A stretch of 8,001 nt of DNA, taken from contig CALGZY010000204.1 of assembly GCA_937934355.1 (NCBI GenBank), positions 1-8,001 on the forward strand, given 5' to 3'. Numbering within the stretch: the first letter of the stretch is position 1; the number at the start of each line of letters is the position of its first letter. Source of the stretch: an uncultured Collinsella sp. GTDB taxonomy: Bacteria; Actinomycetota; Coriobacteriia; Coriobacteriales; Coriobacteriaceae. A program made the position numbers and the translations under genes. Below are positions 6,668-8,001 of this stretch, one piece after another. The notes below the pieces were generated by a model. The model was not told where the DNA came from. It ran no database searches and was given only the letters and a program-made list of their open reading frames with translations.

Positions 6668-6705
6668 AAAGCCTCTGCGGGGAAACCTGCGGAGGCTTTT
6701 TCTTT
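6668..6705 (+). terminator. rho-independent terminator after ftsH
   Basis: AAGCCTCTGCGGG (6669-6681) pairs with CCTGCGGAGGCTT (6686-6698), including two G-T pairs, around a stable GAAA tetraloop, and is followed by TTTTTCTTTTT. It begins 12 bases after the ftsH stop and ends the tilS/hpt-ftsH transcript. Confidence 0.93.
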
Positions 6706-6707
6706 TT

Positions 6708-6767
6708 GTTGATTGGGGACAGACTTAAATGAGCGTTTTCACGCATTTAAGTCTGTCCCCAATCAAC
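6708..6767. repeat. perfect 24-bp inverted repeat (REP/MITE-like hairpin)
   Basis: The left arm (6708-6731, containing GGGGACAGACTTAAATG) and the right arm (6744-6767) are exact inverted complements over 24 bases. A 12-base loop separates them, within which CGT and ACG can pair further around TTTC. It sits directly after the ftsH terminator T-run and before the aminotransferase promoter. It is far longer than a terminator stem and has no T-run after it. Its position and perfect symmetry suggest a dispersed palindromic element of the REP or MITE kind, possibly mobilised by a Y1 (IS200/REP-type) transposase elsewhere; no transposase is present here. Dispersal cannot be judged from one copy. Confidence 0.8.
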
Positions 6768-6797
6768 ATTGCTGCGGCGCTTTGCTCGGCTAAAGCG

Positions 6798-6823
6798 TAC
6801 AATAGCGCCTATGTGAAAGGGGA
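6798..6823 (+). promoter_or_regulatory. -10 box and ribosome site for the aminotransferase
   Basis: TACAAT (6798-6803) is a good -10 hexamer about 25 bases before the start codon, but no convincing -35 is seen at 16-18 bases upstream. AAAGGGGA (6816-6823) lies four bases before the ATG at 6828 and decides the start. The leader would be short (about 18 bases). Confidence 0.45.
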
Positions 6824-6827
6824 ACAG

Positions 6828-8001
6828 ATGATCAACGAAACTATGTATGCTCGCGGTGCGGAAAGCTCCATCATCCGCGAGATTTTTAGCTATGGCCTTG
6901 AGCGCAAGGCGCAGATTGGTGCGGAAAATGTATTCGATTTTTCGCTGGGTAACCCGAGCGTTCCGGCGCCCGCTGCCGTGGCGGAGTCCATTAAGAAGGC
7001 CTTGGAGCTGCCGAGTGACCAGCTGCACGGATACACGCCCGCACCGGGCCTGCCGCAGTGCCGTACCGCCGTGGCTGAGTCGCTCAACCGCCGCTTTGGT
7101 ACGAGTTATGAGGGCAAGGATGTCTTTATGACCGTGGGCGCCGCGGCTTCGCTCACCTGCACGCTCAACGCCGTTACGAACCCGGGCGATGAGGTTATCG
7201 TCATTGCACCATACTTCCCGGAGTATCGCGTGTGGATTGAGAAAGCCGGCTGTACGTGTGTCGAGGCGCTCGCCAATGAAGATACGTTCCAGCTGAGTGT
7301 GGACAACGTGCTCAAGGCGATTACCGATAAGACGACTGCCGTCATCATCGACTCGCCGAATAACCCGACCGGCGCCGTGTATACGCGCGACACGCTGACG
7401 CGACTGGCCAGTGTTTTACGCGAGGTCAACGCCAAGCGCGATTCCGAGAACCCGATTATGCTCATCTCGGATGAGCCGTATCGCGAGATTGTCTATGGCG
7501 CCGAGGTGCCTTGGGTGCCTTCGATCTACGAGCACACCATCGTGTGCTACTCGTATTCCAAGTCGCTGTCGCTACCGGGCGAGCGCGTGGGTTGGATTTT
7601 GGTTCCCAACACCAATCCGCAGGCTGCGCGTCTGATGCCGGCTGTTGCGGGTGCCGCCCGTACGCTGGGCTTCGTGTGCGCGCCGGCGCTCTTCCAGCGC
7701 GTAATTATCGACTGCATCGATGAGCCGAGTGACGTTGAGGCCTATGCGCGCAACCGCACCGCGCTTACCGATGCACTAGCGGAGTACGGCTACACGTATG
7801 TTGAGCCGGATGGTGCATTCTACCTGTGGGTGAAGGCGCTGGAGCCCGATGCGAACGCTTTCTGCGAGCGCGCGAAGAAGTATGAGCTGCTCGCGGTGCC
7901 CTCGGACAGTTTTGGCATGCCGGGCTGGTTCCGCTTGGGCTACTGTGTGAGCTACGAAACGATTGTCAATTCGCTACCCGCTTGGAAACAGTTGGCGGAC
8001 G
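6828..8001 (+). CDS. PLP-dependent class I/II aminotransferase (3' end cut off)
   Basis: Transfers an amino group between an amino acid and a 2-oxo acid using pyridoxal phosphate (fold type I, cytosolic). The frame is open for 391 codons to the edge of the window; related enzymes have about 390-400 residues, so only the last few should be missing. Motifs in order: GYTPAPGLP (substrate and cofactor loop), the NNPTG box with N179, SDEPY with D215 (pairs with the pyridine nitrogen) and Y218, SYSKSLSLPGERVGW with the Schiff-base lysine K245, and WFRLGY with R369, which binds the substrate carboxylate. The pattern is that of AspC/PatA-like subgroup I enzymes; whether it prefers aspartate, alanine or aromatic substrates cannot be read from the motifs. 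It follows its own promoter-like sequence and is separated from ftsH by a terminator, so it is not part of that operon. Confidence 0.93.
   Translation, partial: MINETMYARGAESSIIREIFSYGLERKAQIGAENVFDFSLGNPSVPAPAAVAESIKKALELPSDQLHGYTPAPGLPQCRTAVAESLNRRFGTSYEGKDVFMTVGAAASLTCTLNAVTNPGDEVIVIAPYFPEYRVWIEKAGCTCVEALANEDTFQLSVDNVLKAITDKTTAVIIDSPNNPTGAVYTRDTLTRLASVLREVNAKRDSENPIMLISDEPYREIVYGAEVPWVPSIYEHTIVCYSYSKSLSLPGERVGWILVPNTNPQAARLMPAVAGAARTLGFVCAPALFQRVIIDCIDEPSDVEAYARNRTALTDALAEYGYTYVEPDGAFYLWVKALEPDANAFCERAKKYELLAVPSDSFGMPGWFRLGYCVSYETIVNSLPAWKQLAD

Noticed and set aside
4392..6746. A 784-codon open frame antisense to ftsH
   Set aside because: It mirrors ftsH almost end to end; its Leu/His/Ala-rich, repetitive composition is the reverse-strand reading of GC-biased codons, while the plus strand encodes a complete, motif-perfect FtsH.
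1..8001. CRISPR array, tRNA or rRNA gene, insertion sequence or defence operon
   Set aside because: I saw no regularly spaced repeats, no cloverleaf or rRNA segments and no transposase or nuclease cluster; the genes are ordinary housekeeping genes in conserved order.

Overview
The window looks like a chromosomal housekeeping segment from a moderately high-GC bacterium. The codon use (many gcc, ggc, cgc and gag codons), the protein sequences and the gene order all fit an actinobacterium of the Coriobacteriia, most like Collinsella. That taxonomic call is inference from familiarity; no search was run.

Layout. The left edge (1-68) is the tail of something unrecognised, closed by a strong rho-independent terminator (70-101). 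Positions 100-900 are clearly more AT-rich than the rest. They hold one minus-strand gene (166-633) for an uncharacterised protein with a hydrophilic body and a single C-terminal membrane segment. A 276-base divergent promoter region (634-909) separates it from a plus-strand small heat-shock protein gene (910-1341). That gene converges on a minus-strand metallo-beta-lactamase-fold hydrolase of the YycJ/WalJ type (1424-2233), and the two share a bidirectional terminator. Divergent from the hydrolase is the run tilS (2282-3820), hpt (3968-4516) and ftsH (4518-6656), an order shared with Bacillus subtilis tilS-hprT-ftsH and many other bacteria. hpt probably has its own extended -10 promoter next to a 31-base imperfect palindrome, while ftsH lies one base after the hpt stop and is probably translationally coupled to it. 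A GAAA-loop terminator ends ftsH. A perfect 24-bp inverted repeat (6708-6767) follows, and then a PLP-dependent class I/II aminotransferase that starts at 6828 and runs off the right edge about 391 codons in.

Together the genes cover decoding fidelity (TilS), purine salvage (Hpt), membrane and cytosolic protein quality control (FtsH, Hsp20), a nuclease-like hydrolase and amino-acid metabolism. I found no transposase, phage gene, CRISPR array, tRNA, rRNA or defence system, and nothing that amounts to a new multi-gene system. The points most worth a second look are non-coding: the 24-bp repeat after ftsH, the palindrome at the hpt promoter, a possible occluded ribosome binding site before hsp20, and the small tail-anchored protein gene in the AT-rich patch.
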